Shown: positions 33,368-44,929, numbered from the stretch's first letter. The stretch is 64,000 nucleotides of DNA from Sambucus nigra (GCA_949130495.1 OX422223.1:73530751-73594750), one strand, 5' to 3'. The notes: generated from the letters alone by a model not told the origin. Translations and numbers: made by a program.

Positions 33368-34048
33368 ATATAGAGGATCCACTTACAAAAGGTTTAAACC
33401 GAGAGCAAGTTGAAAGATCATCGAGAGGAATGGATCTAAAGCTTATAAATAAATAAGAATCAATATAGTGGCAACCCATCCTAGCTTACTGGAGATCCCA
33501 AGATCTAGGTTCAATGGGTAAACCGAACTACGTTGTATTCAGTAAGTACTGGAGGATATTTATTCCTATCCATTCTAAAGATGAGACAGTGCACATCTGC
33601 CGCGAAACTAGGATAAGTTATGCTTTGAATGACATATATATATTAGTACGTCTAAGTTGGGTATTGAAGGATACTCTTTATACAAGTCACCTACGTGAGT
33701 AAGAAGGGGGCCACTCCTATGAGAATAATGAAAGGCATATTCTCTAAAATACTCACGGAACCAAGTGGTGTTCATGGCCAAAATGAACACAAACGTGAGA
33801 ATCAACTGTTTTGAAGAATTGTTGTGTGAATATTGTTATCATGGTTTACAGAAACGGTTGACGATTCAAGGACGTGAAGTCTACTTATTAACCAAGTAAA
33901 TTCGATAGTATATCACTAAGTAAAGTTCAAAGCCACTAGGCTACTTCTCCCGATACAATAAGTCTTTAGTTTTACTCAACTTGTGTTTGCATATGCATTA
34001 GCATCTATTCTGTTTTATTTATAGTGATATATCATTCATGTGAGGGAT
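33368..34048 (+). pseudogene. Copia B upstream copy: pol tail and 3' non-coding region
   Basis: It aligns closely with 42361-43041: the last codons of pol ([20 protein letters not shown]), a stop, then about 600 bp of identical-order non-coding DNA up to the polypurine tract GTGAGGGAT. A normal 5' LTR would not be preceded by this, so a truncated copy lies upstream. ORFs such as 33514-33702 recur at 42507-42695 only because the DNA is duplicated. Confidence 0.85.
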
Positions 34049-35054
34049 TGTTGGAAAATTGGGCTTAAGTTGGACTTAGAAAACTGTCCAGAATTTTCTA
34101 GACAGAATTCTGATCAACTTTGAGCTCAAATTTAGGTAGTACCCACACTACGAAAATTACGGGACCTTATACGAACGTGTTCTCCTCCACAAGGAGATTA
34201 ACGTAGTATATTCATATGTCCAATTTCAATAAGTTACGAATGATAAATATGTCCCGAAAGTGACTCGCAAAGCATTGAAAGTTAATGAATTATGTATGTT
34301 TTAACTCTTGTCCCACATTGGTAGAGTAGTGGAAAGTTGATGAGTTAATAACACCCTAAGTATGGACTAAGGCTTGGATGCCTTGGGGTATCCCAACTCT
34401 TTGAAGGGGAGATGACCTAAACTATGCATGTGTTGGGCTTGGGCCAAAAGCCCACACGCGCACGCCGTCCGACCGGCTCGGCTTGGGCTTGGCTTATAAA
34501 ATTCTCCTCTTACATTTTTGGGGCGAATTTATTAAAACTTTCTGGGCTTTTATTAATTAATTACGGAATTAATTAATAATTAATTAACTGTTTGAAAGTT
34601 AATGCCAAAGGACAACAGTTAACAAATTAACTGTTTTTGACAGTTAATTTTGATTTTGATTGTTCCAACAGTCAACACAAAAGCTATAATTACAAACCTT
34701 TCCTTCCTAATTTATATGCTGAAAAAATAACCCTCTAGAAAAATTTTGAAAATGTTATTTCATCCAGAAAAATGTTTTCTTCATTTTTGCATATCATGTC
34801 ACTAATCTGGTTGAGTATTAACACAGATTTGTGTTCGTTGGGATTAATTATTTATGTGTTACATAATTAATTCGGGAAATTCGTTCTATCTTGGGAGCTA
34901 ATTATTCAATAACCTTTGAACACATTGGAGGGAATAAATTTGCCTTAAGGAGACTGTTCTTCAGGGCTCGGATTTATCTTCAATTCTGTTATTATTTCTG
35001 CACATTCAAGTACGTATTAATTTTTGTAATTCCGTTTTATTTCTGTAATTATAT
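34049..35054 (+). mobile_element. Copia B 5' LTR (shared central LTR)
   Basis: It starts TGTTGGAAAATTGGGC after the polypurine tract and matches 43042-44081. Homology stops at CTGTAATTATAT, without a canonical CA end, so the right end is approximate. A TATA box, TATAAAA, lies at 34495-34501, preceded by a GC-rich CCGTCCGACCGGCTCGG word (34465-34481). Confidence 0.75.
34495..34501 (+). promoter_or_regulatory. TATA box of the copia B 5' LTR
   Basis: GGCTTATAAAATTCTCC; the same sequence is at 43523-43529 in the 3' LTR. The GC-rich palindromic word lies directly upstream. Confidence 0.65.
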
Positions 35055-35605
35055 AAATAATTTATAATTCTGTACAATTATTATTAATAAATAGTAGACA
35101 TAACAATCTTAAGACAAATTTATTTTGTTCTACTGTTTTGTAGTGTACAGAAATTTTTATTACAGAAATTTATTTGTTGAAAATAAATTTCTTTCGACAA
35201 AAAAAATTGAATTAAATTATTATTTTATGGCAGAAATTAATAAAACAGTTCTGGTACATAAATTAATTTCTATACTATTTGAATATTCTGTTTTAGAAAA
35301 TAAAATTTTATTTGTAATTTTTTGTTAAAATCTGTATATGTAAAAAAAAATTAATCTTAAAATTATAATTATGTTTTGTACGAAATTTCTTTTATTATTA
35401 AAAATTGGTGTGACACAGATTTTATTGTGTATAAACTTATGTTTATATTATAGTTTAATTCTGAATATTATTTGGAATTCTTTTGGAATTCATTTATTGT
35501 GAATTATATTTGGAGGAAATTGGTGCACATAATTTTGTATTCTGTTTTGATTAATTCATTTATATATGAATTTTTTCATTGATAAAAATTCTGTTTTTGT
35601 AACAG
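35010..35605 (+). other. Candidate leader intron of copia B
   Basis: A donor-like CAAGTACGTATT (GT at 35010-35011; the 3' LTR has the better CAAGTAAGTATT) and a strong acceptor, TTCTGTTTTTGTAACAG (AG at 35604-35605), lie two bases before the gag ATG. The enclosed 596 bases are AT-rich, start in the LTR and contain no primer site I recognise. Confidence 0.4.
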
Positions 35606-35607
35606 AA

Positions 35608-36459
35608 ATGGAATCGCAAAGTACGAACACTATTCCTGCTAATGTGACTGTCACCAACACAAATGTGACTGGACCCGTATCTATGCCACATGCGGAGAAA
35701 CTGGAAAAGTTCAATGGGGCTGACTTCAAACGTTGGCAAGGATAAATGCATTTCTATCTCACTACCTGCCAACTGGGTAGGTTTGTATATGAAGATTGTC
35801 CCTCTATTCAAGCGGGAGATGACTGTGAAAAGGTTACTATTGTTGATGCTTGAAAGCATTTGGACTACCTATGCCGAAATTATATTGTGGCCTACTTGGA
35901 CAAGACATTATATCATGTCTACTGCACGATCAAGACATCTAAGGAATTGTGGAATTCTTTGGAAAATAAGTACAAAACTGAAGATGATGGGATGAAGAAA
36001 TTTATCGTCGGGCGTCTTCTGGACTTCAAAATGGTTGATTCTAAATCAGTGATCTCACAAAGAACTCCAAGTGATCCTCCACGACATTCGTGCCGAAGGA
36101 ATGTCACTTAGTGAAACTTTCCAAGTTGCTGCAATTGCTGAAAAACTTCCACCATCTTGGACTTTATTAAAAATTATCTGAAGCACAAGTGAAAGGAGAT
36201 GAATGTGGTGGAGTTGGTGGTCAGGCTGAGAATGGAAGAAGATAATCATGAGTCTCAAAAGAAAAGTGGGAAGAATCCAATGGAAACGAAGGTCCATGTT
36301 GTTGAAGGTCCTAAGAAGAAAAAACAAAAGTATGGTGGGGAAGGCAATTCCAAACAGAACAAGAAGAAGTTCAGAGGCAAATGCTACAACTGTGGTAAAC
36401 CTGGACACCGCTCAAACGAGTGTCGTAAGCCTAAGAAGCAAAATCGAAATAATCCTTAA
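35608..36459 (+). pseudogene. Copia B Gag, frameshifted
   Basis: The ATG at 35608 opens a reading with EKLEKFNGADFKRWQG and then a stop. Other frames continue with AWKHLDYLCRNYIVAYLDKT near 35848, ELWNSLENKYKTEDDGMKKF and [17 protein letters not shown], and with LEELVVRLRMEEDN-like text near 36200. 36199-36459 ends with an intact zinc knuckle, CYNCGKPGHRSNEC (36382-36423). The order matches UBN2-type copia Gag followed by a CCHC knuckle. At least three frameshifts or stops. Confidence 0.85.
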
Positions 36460-36495
36460 GAAAATGTAACTGAGGGTGAGAATATCGCCAATCAC

Positions 36496-37212
36496 TTGGC
36501 GGATATGAATCTTTTTGTCATGGTCTCTGAATGTAACTTGGTTGGATATACCAAGGAATGGTGGGTTGACACTAGAGCCACACGACAAATTTGTACAAAC
36601 AAATGGATGTTCTCCACCTATAAGCCTTTGGAAAATGAGGAGAACCTCTTTGTGGGGAATTCTTCCACTTCTAAGATGATGGGAAAATGAAAGATTTCTC
36701 TAAAAATGACTTCTGGAAAGGAACTTACTCTCAACAATGTTCTTCACGTGCCTGATATCCGAAAGAATCTGATTTCTGGATCTCTCCTGACTAAAAATGG
36801 TTTCAAGCTTGTGTTTGTGTCTGATCGCTTTGTATTGTCTAAGAATGACATGTATGTAGGAAAGGGCTACCTAAATGAGGGGCTCTTTAAAATCAATGTT
36901 CTTACCGTAACCCCAAAAATATCTGTTTAAATGAATGAAATTGCTAGTTCTTCTTACTTGATTGAGGAATCTAATATTTGGCATGCTAGATTATGACATG
37001 TTAATTTTGATACATTGTGTAGATTAATTAACTTGGAATTTTTGCCAAAATTTAATATTGATAAAAATCATAAATGTGAAATTTGTGTGGAATCTAAATT
37101 AGCTAGATTACCTTTCCATTATGTTGAAAGGATAACTCAACCTTTAGATTTAATTCACACTGATATTTGTGATTTAAAATTTGTTCAAACTAGTGGTGGG
37201 AAAAAGTACTTT
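36496..37212 (+). pseudogene. Copia B protease, GAG-pre-integrase and start of integrase
   Basis: 36496-36690 has EWWVDTRATRQICTN, the aspartic protease site with Gly replaced by Arg (DTRA, not DTGA). 36706-36930 has [20 protein letters not shown] and [14 protein letters not shown]. Then WHARL, stop, HVNF breaks the pre-integrase HHCC domain, followed by [16 protein letters not shown] and [13 protein letters not shown] with the first integrase Asp. The frame ends where the L1 enters (37207-37217). Confidence 0.85.
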
Positions 37213-37320
37213 TTTTTAAGAAATAAGGGAATTTATTAAAATACTAGTGAGAAGAGCCCTCACTGTAGCTTACAACCAAGAGAAAACTAAGATAAACCTC
37301 GAAATATAAACTAGAAACAT

Positions 37321-37842
37321 TCATGATCTAATATAAGGAATTTGAAATTTATCCATCTTAATAACCCCTCTAAAAACTTTAGGAAGATCATCTATCTGGT
37401 AGGAGAACATTGGATTCATTTCAGAACTTCCCAATTTAGCTAAAAAATTTGCAGCCATATTAGCTTCTCTGAAAATGTGGTGAATAGATCCAGAGAGATG
37501 AGATAAAATGCTTCTGATTTTCTCCACTTCCCACTTTATTTTCCAAGGACATGAACTTGATCCCTTTATAGCATCAACTAATATCTTTGAATTTGATTCA
37601 ATAATTAAGTCATAATCCTTTAAATCTTGGTACAAATTCTAAGCTTGAAGAAGGGATTTGTCTTCTGCTTCCAGACTGGAAAAAATCCCAAAGTATGAAT
37701 GAAAAATCCATATAACTTCACCCAAATGATTCCTCAAGATACCCCCACCTCCATTTTTCCCTGGATTACCAAGAGAGCTTCCATTTACATTGAGTTTGAG
37801 AGTAACTTTGGCAGGTAATAACCATTGCACCAGCTTTGGCAA
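37321..37842 (-). pseudogene. L1-B RNase H domain, catalytic Asp lost
   Basis: 37639-37842 gives VTLKLNVNGSSLGNPGKNGG and E in SLEAEDKSL; 37321-37635 gives LIIESNSKILVDAIKG and IFREANMAANFLAKLG. The block order is RNase H, but LNVNGSS has Asn where LNVDGS is expected and ESNS has Asn where ESDS is expected, so two catalytic Asp are gone. A stop separates the two parts. Confidence 0.85.
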
Positions 37843-37965
37843 GTTTTAACTTCTTCTCAACTGAGGTTTTAAAATGGAAAGATCTGCTTGAATACTTCTA
37901 ATAACGGAATCAAAATTCATTGGAACATTATCAAATTTAGCATGATTTCTATGGATCCATATCTG

Positions 37966-38379
37966 CTACCAAATAAGATAGGGAGTAATTATGATATTTG
38001 CTTGCTTAGATCTTTTGAAACCTAACCACCAATAAATGAATCTATGCTTGATCGTCCCTGAGGACGAAATCCCCATAGCAGAATTTAAGAAAGACCAGAG
38101 TTTGCCTGCTATTTCACTGGTAGAGAATAAGTGATCAATCTCTTCTTCATCGTGAGCCTTGCAACATACACACATATATGGACCTCTGAATCCAATTTTA
38201 CGTCTATAACCATTTGTAGGAATGAAATTTCTCAAAATTTTCCAACTAAGAATAGAGAACTTTGTAGGAATGAGAGGATCCCAAATAAAAGAAGAGCTGA
38301 TGACTTTACTGTCCATTCTTCTACATAATTGCCATGCTGAAGCGAAAGAAAACTTTCCAGAATCATTAGGGGACCACAC
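37966..38379 (-). pseudogene. L1-B zinc-binding region
   Basis: FSFASAWQLCRRM, then FIWDPLIPTKFSILSWKIL, then CVCCKAHDEEEIDHLFSTSE show the zf-RVT pattern (W..IP.K.....W, C-x2-C, H) of plant L1 ORF2. It overlaps in another frame the end of the RT piece at 38232-39065. Confidence 0.85.
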
Positions 38380-40060
38380 GCTTTCATATTATTGACAATC
38401 CGAGGTCCGTTTAAGAAGAATTTGATTAACGATCGATACAGGAAGAACTTATCGATTGAACCTATACTTTGAGAATCCCATAATGAATAGATTGAGTAAT
38501 TCACCATATAATTATCCCTGACTAGGTCAATTTTTTCATTACCTAATCTCCACTTGATATTGCAATCTGATATATCTCTAATTTTACACATTCTGCCCCA
38601 GGTGTTAGATAAGCTACGTGGATTCGCCTCTAGGGGATGATTCTTCTTACAATATTTAGCTTTGATGAACGAAGCCCATAGAGAGTTTGAAGTTCTCAAT
38701 TTCCACCATAATTTCATGGACATGGCATTATAAATGTCCTCTAACCTTCTGATACCCAAACCTCCTTCCGACACGGGTTTACAAACTTGAACCCATTTAC
38801 ACCAATGAATTTTCTTGGAGTATTCTAAGGAACCCCATAAGAATCTAGAGAACATACCTTCTATTTTGGTTAGAACTAACTTTGTAGGATAGATTGAAGC
38901 AATTGTGTGGATGGAAATTGTTGTGAGCACACTTTTGATAAGTTGAAGCTTCCCTACTGCATTTAAAAATTTAGCTTTCCAGCCACTTAGCACTGAATTG
39001 ATCTTCAAAATCAAATGATCAAAGATAGAATTCTTCTTTAGACCTCCAAAAAGAGAGCAAACCAAATATAAAATTGGAAAATTTTGTTATATATACTAGT
39101 AATATTATGGATATCTGAGGCTTTGGAAGATGGAATGTGTTCGGATAGAAAAATTGGCTTTTGGCTTTGTTTACTGTTTGACCTGCTGCTCTTTCATATT
39201 CCTTAATAATCCCCATAATAATTTTTAAATCATTTTTGGAACCTGAGGAAAAGATTATGATATCATCAGCATATGCTATTTGATTGAATCTTGTAGATCC
39301 TATTGGCATTTTATATCCACTTAAACAAGAATTTGCAGCATTCAAATTTCTGGAAAAAGCTTCTGTCATGATGATAAATAGACTAGGAGATAGGGGATCT
39401 CCTTGTCTAAGACCTTTGTAGGATTTGAAAAAACCACTTGGAGTACCATTGATTGTGACAGAGAACCAATAATTTGATATTAATCTCCAAATCATATCAA
39501 TCCATTGCTCTGAGAAACCAAAATTTCTAAGAACATGAATAAGAAAGAGCCAAGAAACTCTATCATAATCTTTAGACATGTCCAATTTAAGTACCACATT
39601 GCCTCCAACATTCTTGTAATTGATCATTGAAACCATTTCTTGGGATAACATAGCATTTTCAAATACGTCTCTACCTTGAATAAAACCTGTTTGGTTGGGA
39701 GAAATAATTTGATGAAGACAAAGTTTGAGTCTATTAGCAAGAATTTTTAAAAGAATTTTATTCAGGAAATTGACAAGGCTTATTGGTCTAAAGTCAAATA
39801 ATGATTTAGGAGAAATGACTTTAGGAATTAGGGTAATAACAGTAGAAGTAACACTTTTAGGAATGTGATCTCCCAAGAAAAAGCTTTGAACAACATCCAC
39901 AATTTCAGACTTGATAACGTCCCAAAATTTTTCATAGAACAAACCATGGAAGCCATCTAGACCAGCACAGAACTTAACTGATGAATAACTTCTTTAATTT
40001 CTCCAGGTTCAGGAACAACAAATAGATTAGAATTGATTTCTTGGGAGATCAGATGAGGAA
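38232..40060 (-). pseudogene. L1-B reverse transcriptase
   Basis: 39019-39942 (307 aa) has ITLIPKVISPKSLFDFRPIS, LDMSKDYDRVSW (motif A), GLRQGDPLSPSLFIIM and IAYADDIIIFSSG, so the YADD active site is intact. A frameshift near 39060 leads to 38232-39065 with FLNAVGKLQLIKSVL, FSRFLWG and SEGGLGIRRLEDIYNAMSMK. The N-terminal edge of the domain (GLDGFHGLFY, near 39950) is in a shifted frame. Confidence 0.9.
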
Positions 40061-40106
40061 TAACCAAACTATTTTATTACTTTTATTAGGAATTAGGGTA
40101 TTTTAT

Positions 40107-40980
40107 TACTTTTATTGACGATTGCACAAAATATTGCTATGTATAATTGTTACATAGTAAAGATGATGCTATTAATGCATTTAAGCAATATAAGAATGAA
40201 GTTGAGAATCAATTAAGAAAAACGATAAGGCTATTAGGAGTGATAGAGGAGGTGAATATGAATATCCATTTGAGGAATTTTGTTCTGAAAATGGAATTAT
40301 TCATCAAACTACCGCTCTTTATTCTCCTTAATCGAATGGTGTTGCTGAACGCAAAAACCGTACTTTGAAAAAGATGATGAACTCAATGTTATTAAGTTCA
40401 TGAGCTCCACAAAATTTATGGGGGGAAGCCTTACTTTCTGCTAATTACATTCTAAATAAAGTACCTCACAAGAAGACTCACAAGACACGTTATGAATTAT
40501 GGAAAGGTCAAAGACCTTCCTATAAATATTTACGAGTGTGGGGGTGCTTAGCCAAAGTGATGGTTCCTAAACCTAAAAAGGTAAGAATAGGGCCAAAAAT
40601 CGTGGATTGTGTATTCATCGGTTATGCTACTAATAGCACTGCATATCGATTTCTAGTTTGTAAATCTGAGATTTTGGATTAATGTAAATACGGTTATTGA
40701 ATCGAGGGACGCTTCAATTTTTGAAAATGAATTCCCATATAACATGAACCCCGAGAATCTGGTCCTTCTAAAAGGATAAATCAAGCTACTACCAGTGGTA
40801 CTCATCAACCTATTGAACCAATAGAGGATGAACCAAGATGTAATAAAAGAGAAAAAACCTCGACTTCTTTCGGTCCGAATTTTCTAACATATTTGCTAAA
40901 AAATGAACCTCAATCGTATAAAGAAGCCATATTCTTACCCGATGCTTTTAATTGGAAAGAAGTAATTAATAGTGAAATTG
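40107..40980 (+). pseudogene. Copia B integrase, C-terminal part, broken
   Basis: After the L1 the reading resumes with FIDDCTKYCYV (second catalytic Asp). Frameshifted pieces follow: DAINAFKQYKNEVENQLRK, then the NGVAERKNRTL block near 40335-40370 (catalytic Glu) and ANYILNKVPHKKT-like text near 40442. The VWGCLAKVMVPKPKKVRIGP block near 40540 and FIGYATNSTAYRFLV near 40615 follow before another frameshift. Confidence 0.85.
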
Positions 40981-40984
40981 AATC

Positions 40985-42449
40985 CATATTATAAAATCAT
41001 ACATGGGAACTAGTGGATCTTCCACCAGGTTTAAAACCGTTAGGTTATAAATGGATCTTCAAAAAGAAGTTGAAGGCCGATGGATCAATTGATAAATATA
41101 AATCTAGACTTGTAGCTAAAGGCTATAGGAAAAAGAAAGGGTTGGATTACTTCAACACATATTCACCAGTAACAAGAATAACGTCCATTCGGATGTTAAT
41201 AGCAATAGTTGCTATTAATGGACTTGAAATACATCAAATGGATGTAAAAACTACATTTTTAAACGGTGAACTAGATGAGGAAATCTATATGGACCAACCT
41301 GAAGGGTTCAAGGCTCCTGAACAAGAAGGAAAAGTATGTAAGCTTGTTAAATCACTTAACGAATTAAAACAAGAACCTAAGCAATGACATGAAAAATTTG
41401 ATAATGCAATGTTATCGAATGGTTTCAAAATTAATGAATGCAACAAATGTGTCTACTTTAAATACATTCAAAACGGATATGTCATTATATGCCTCTATGT
41501 TGATGATATACTTATCATGGGTAGTAACTTGGAAATTGTCAAAACTACAAAACAAATGTTGAGTAGTAGATTTAACATGAAAGATTTGGGAATCGCCGAT
41601 GTTATATTAGGAATTAAAATTTCTAAAACATCGGATGGACTTATATTATCTAAATCTCATTACATAGAGAAAGTACTTGATAAATTCAAGAAGTATGATA
41701 TTAGACCTACCAAAACACCCGTAGACGTAAATTTACATCTAGAAAGAAATAATAGTGAAAGCATATCTCAACTAGAATATTCTCGTATTATCGGCAGTTT
41801 AATGTATATCATGAACTGTACACGACCGGACATAACATACTCAATAAGTAAGCTAAGTCGATTTACGAGTAATCCAGGAAGAGATCACTGGAAAGAAATA
41901 TTGAGAGTTTTGGGTTATTTAAAATATACTCAAAACTATGGACTGCACTACTCAAAATATCGAGCTGTTTTTGAAGGACATTGCAATGCAAATTGGATAT
42001 CCGATACAAAAGACTCTAAGTCTACGAGTGGGTATGTGTTTACCCTTGGAGGTGAAGTCGTATCTTGGAAATCCTCAAAACAAATGTGTATTGCTAGATC
42101 GACAATGGAATCAGAATTCATTGCACTAGACAAAGCTGGAGAAGAAGCCGAATGGTTTCGAAATTTCTTAGAGGATGTTCCAAATTGGTCTAAACCTGTG
42201 ACCGCAATATGTATACATTGTGATAGCCAATTAGCGATTGGAAGGGCACAAAATCACATGTATAACGGAAAGTCACGACATATTCGTCTTCGACACAATA
42301 CCGTTAGAAAACTTCTCTCAAACGGAATTATCTCAATTGACTATGTAAAGTCAAAAGATAATATAGCGGATCCACTTACAAAAGGTTTAAACCGAGAGCA
42401 AGTTGAAAGATCATCGAGAGGAATGGATCTAAAGCCTATAAATAAATAA
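40985..42449 (+). pseudogene. Copia B reverse transcriptase and RNase H
   Basis: 41013-41387 has GYKWIFKKKLKADGSIDKYK, LVAKGYRKKKGLDYFNTYSP and IHQMDVKTTFLNGELDEEIY. A TGA at 41385-41387 interrupts (Q.HEKFD). 41409-42449 (346 aa) has [18 protein letters not shown] (active site intact), [29 protein letters not shown], then RNase H with GHCNANW (Asn replacing the catalytic Asp of CDANW), [30 protein letters not shown] and [11 protein letters not shown]. Long open frames but inactive by the stop and the Asp-to-Asn change. Confidence 0.92.
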
Positions 42450-43041
42450 GAATCAATATAGTGGCAACCGAACCTAGCTTACTGGAGATCCCAAGATCTA
42501 GGTTCAATGGGCAAACTGAACTACGTTGTATTCAGTAAGTACTGGAGGATATTTAATCCTATCCATTCTAAAGATGGGACAGTGCACATCTGCTGCGAAA
42601 CTAGGATATGTTATGCTTTGAATGACATCTATATCTTAGTATGTCTAAGTGGGGTATTGAAGGATACTCTTTATAGAAGTCACCTACGTGAGTAATAAGG
42701 GGGCCACTTCTATGAGAATAATGAAAGCCATATTTTCTAAAATACTCACGGAACCAAGTGGTGTTCATGGCCAAAATGAACACAAACGTGAGAACCAACT
42801 GTGTTGAAGAACTATTGTGTGAATATTCTTGTCTTGGTTTACAGAAACGGTTGACGATTCAAGCACGTGAAGTCTACTGATTAACCAAGTAAATTCGATA
42901 GTATATCACTAAGTAAAGTTCAAAGCCACTAGGCTACTTCTCCCGATACAATAAGTCTTTAGTTTTACTCAACTTGTGTTTGCATATGCATTAGCATCTG
43001 TTATGTTTTATTTATAGCGATATATCATTCATGTGGGGGAT
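42450..43041 (+). mobile_element. Copia B 3' non-coding region and polypurine tract
   Basis: About 590 bp closely matching 33456-34048. It ends GTGGGGGAT just before the LTR. No coding sequence supported. Confidence 0.8.
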
Positions 43042-44081
43042 TGTTGGAAAATTGGGCTTAAGTTGGACTTAGAAAACTGTCCAGAATTTTCTGGACAGAA
43101 TTTTGAGCAACTTTGAGCTCAAATTTAGGTGGTACCCACACTACGAAAATTATGGGACCTTATACGAACGCGTTCTCCTCCGCAAAGAGATTAACGTAGT
43201 ATATTCATATGTCCAATTTCAATAAGTTATGAATGATAAATATGTCCCCAAAGTGACTCACAAAGCAATGAAAGTTAATGAATTGGGTATGTTTTAACTC
43301 TTATCTCACATTGGAAGAGTAGTGGAAAGTTGATGAGTTAATAACACCCTAAGTATGGACTAAGGCTTGGATGCCTTGGGGTATCCCAACTCTTTGAAGG
43401 GGAGATGGCCTGCACTATGCATGTGTTGGGCTTGGGCCAAAAGCCCACACGCGCGTGCGTGCGTCGTCCGACCGTCCGACCAGGTCGACTCGGTTCAGTT
43501 CAGTTCGATTTGGGCTTGGGCTTATAAAATTCTCCTACATTTTTGGGCCAAATTAATTAAAATTTTTTGGGCTTTTATTAATTAATTACGGAATTAATTC
43601 ATAATTAATTAATTGTTTGAGAGTTAATGCCACAGGTCAACAGTTAACAAATTAACTATTTTTGACAGTTAATTTCGGTTTTGACTGTTCCAATAGTCAA
43701 CACAAAAGCTATAAATACAAATCTTTCCCTCCTATTTTATTTGCTGAAAAAATAACCCTCCAGAAAAATTCTGAAAATGTTATTTCATCCAGAAAAATGT
43801 TTTCTTCATTTCTGCATATCATGTCACTACTCTGGTTGAATATTAACATAGATTTGTGTTCGTTGGGTTTAATTATTGATGTGCTACATAATTAATTCAG
43901 GAAATCCGTTCTATCTTGGGAGGCAATTATTCAATAACCTTTGAGAACATTGGAGGGAATAAATTTGCCTTGAGGAGACTGTTCTTCAGGGCTCGAATTT
44001 ATCTTTAATTATGTTATTATTTTATTGCAAATTCAAGTAAGTATTAATTTCTGTAATTCCGTTTTATTTCTGTAATTATAT
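43042..44081 (+). mobile_element. Copia B 3' LTR
   Basis: It starts TGTTGGAAAATTGGGC and matches 34049-35054. It is 34 bp longer, and the extra length falls almost wholly between CCCACACGCG and GGCTTATAAA (75 versus 40 bp), i.e. in the GC-rich cassette before the TATA box at 43523-43529. Confidence 0.8.
43444..43518. repeat. GC-rich repeat/palindrome cassette before the TATA box of the copia B 3' LTR
   Basis: Successive short repeats: GTGCGTGCGTCG, CGTCCGACCGTCCGACC, GGTCGAC (with the palindrome GTCGAC), and GTTCAGTTCAGTTCG. The 5' LTR has a shorter, different version at 34451-34490. Confidence 0.75.
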
Positions 44082-44929
44082 TTGATCATGTCTAGCTCTG
44101 GCTTTAGAGGGCCATACGAAAATGACATGCTCATTCACCCGAGCCCTTGTGTTGATACCCAAAAACCTTGGCTTCCCAGTTTCCCCTTCTTCACTCTTTC
44201 TTCGCCCATTTCATTTGTCACTTTATTCTGTTTCCATACAGGAAAATATATGTATCAAACCAGACCCAACACTCCTGGCTTGATGCGGGGAAAATTGGTC
44301 ACTAGTAAACATGATATAAAGGCCAACTCATTAAACTTTAACCCACTATTGGATTTCCATGTGTAAGGACATAAATTCATCAATCGTAGTCTCCTTTTCG
44401 GTCCCCAAAAGTAAATAAATATTTCGTGAGGAGTGTACAATGTTTTTGTAAAAAAATGTAACTTTTGGTATTTACACTATTGACAATGGGATAATGTATT
44501 TAAGTTTTGAGCTGAAAATAGTTTACCATAGAGGAATTTGGCTCTCAATTTTCTTGCTAAGATGTTGAATGTAGAAAGTATTTGAGATTTTGTGTGAACG
44601 AAATCAAGACAGACAGATGATACCTAATTTAAAATCTCTTGTCAACAGATATACAAGGTTTTTATTGAGTTCAAATTAGGGTAATATAAAATAAAGTCAA
44701 GGTATATGTGACAAATTATTTATTAAGTAGATTACACCAAATTTTATCTTCAATAATTAGATAACTTAATCTAAGTGCAAAAAGATAAATAATGTACCAC
44801 AACACCAAGGAGTAAGGGGAAAAACTCATAATGAAAAAAAACCTCGGGATGACAAAATGAAAAATGAACTATGGTAGGACTTACAGGGGGAACTACTTCT
44901 TATAACCCAAATGCATAACTCCCGTTTAA
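44082..44929. other. Unassigned non-coding stretch
   Basis: The 94-aa reading at 44082-44366 has no family I recognise. TTTCCATACAG near 44230 looks like a splice acceptor, so a gene fragment is possible. The rest is AT-rich without features. Confidence 0.25.

Larger units (their letters stand above)
37218..40106 (-). mobile_element. L1-type LINE (L1-B), 5' truncated, inserted in copia B integrase
   Basis: It runs on the minus strand from within RT (about 40080) to RNase H (37321). The plus-strand T-run at 37210-37217 is the complement of its poly(A) end. TACTTTT occurs at 37207-37213 and again at 40107-40113 before integrase resumes, consistent with a 7-bp or slightly longer target duplication. 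The endonuclease and ORF1 are absent (5' truncation). It is better preserved than L1-A, with only a few frameshifts. Confidence 0.85.
33368..44081 (+). mobile_element. Ty1/copia element in head-to-tail arrangement (copia B), with nested L1
   Basis: In order: the last part of a first copy's pol and 3' non-coding region (33368-34048), an LTR shared as the boundary (34049-35054), leader, gag (35608-36459), protease and integrase (36496-37212), a minus-strand L1 (about 37218-40106), the rest of integrase (40107-40980), RT and RNase H (40985-42449), a 3' non-coding region and a 3' LTR (43042-44081). Protein motifs suggest the Tork/Tnt1-like side of copia. Stops and mutated catalytic residues make it dead. 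Confidence 0.85.

Noticed and set aside
43367..43585. 72-aa ORF across the copia B 3' LTR promoter region
   Set aside because: Lies in the LTR across the TATA box and GC cassette; the 5' LTR copy does not preserve it.
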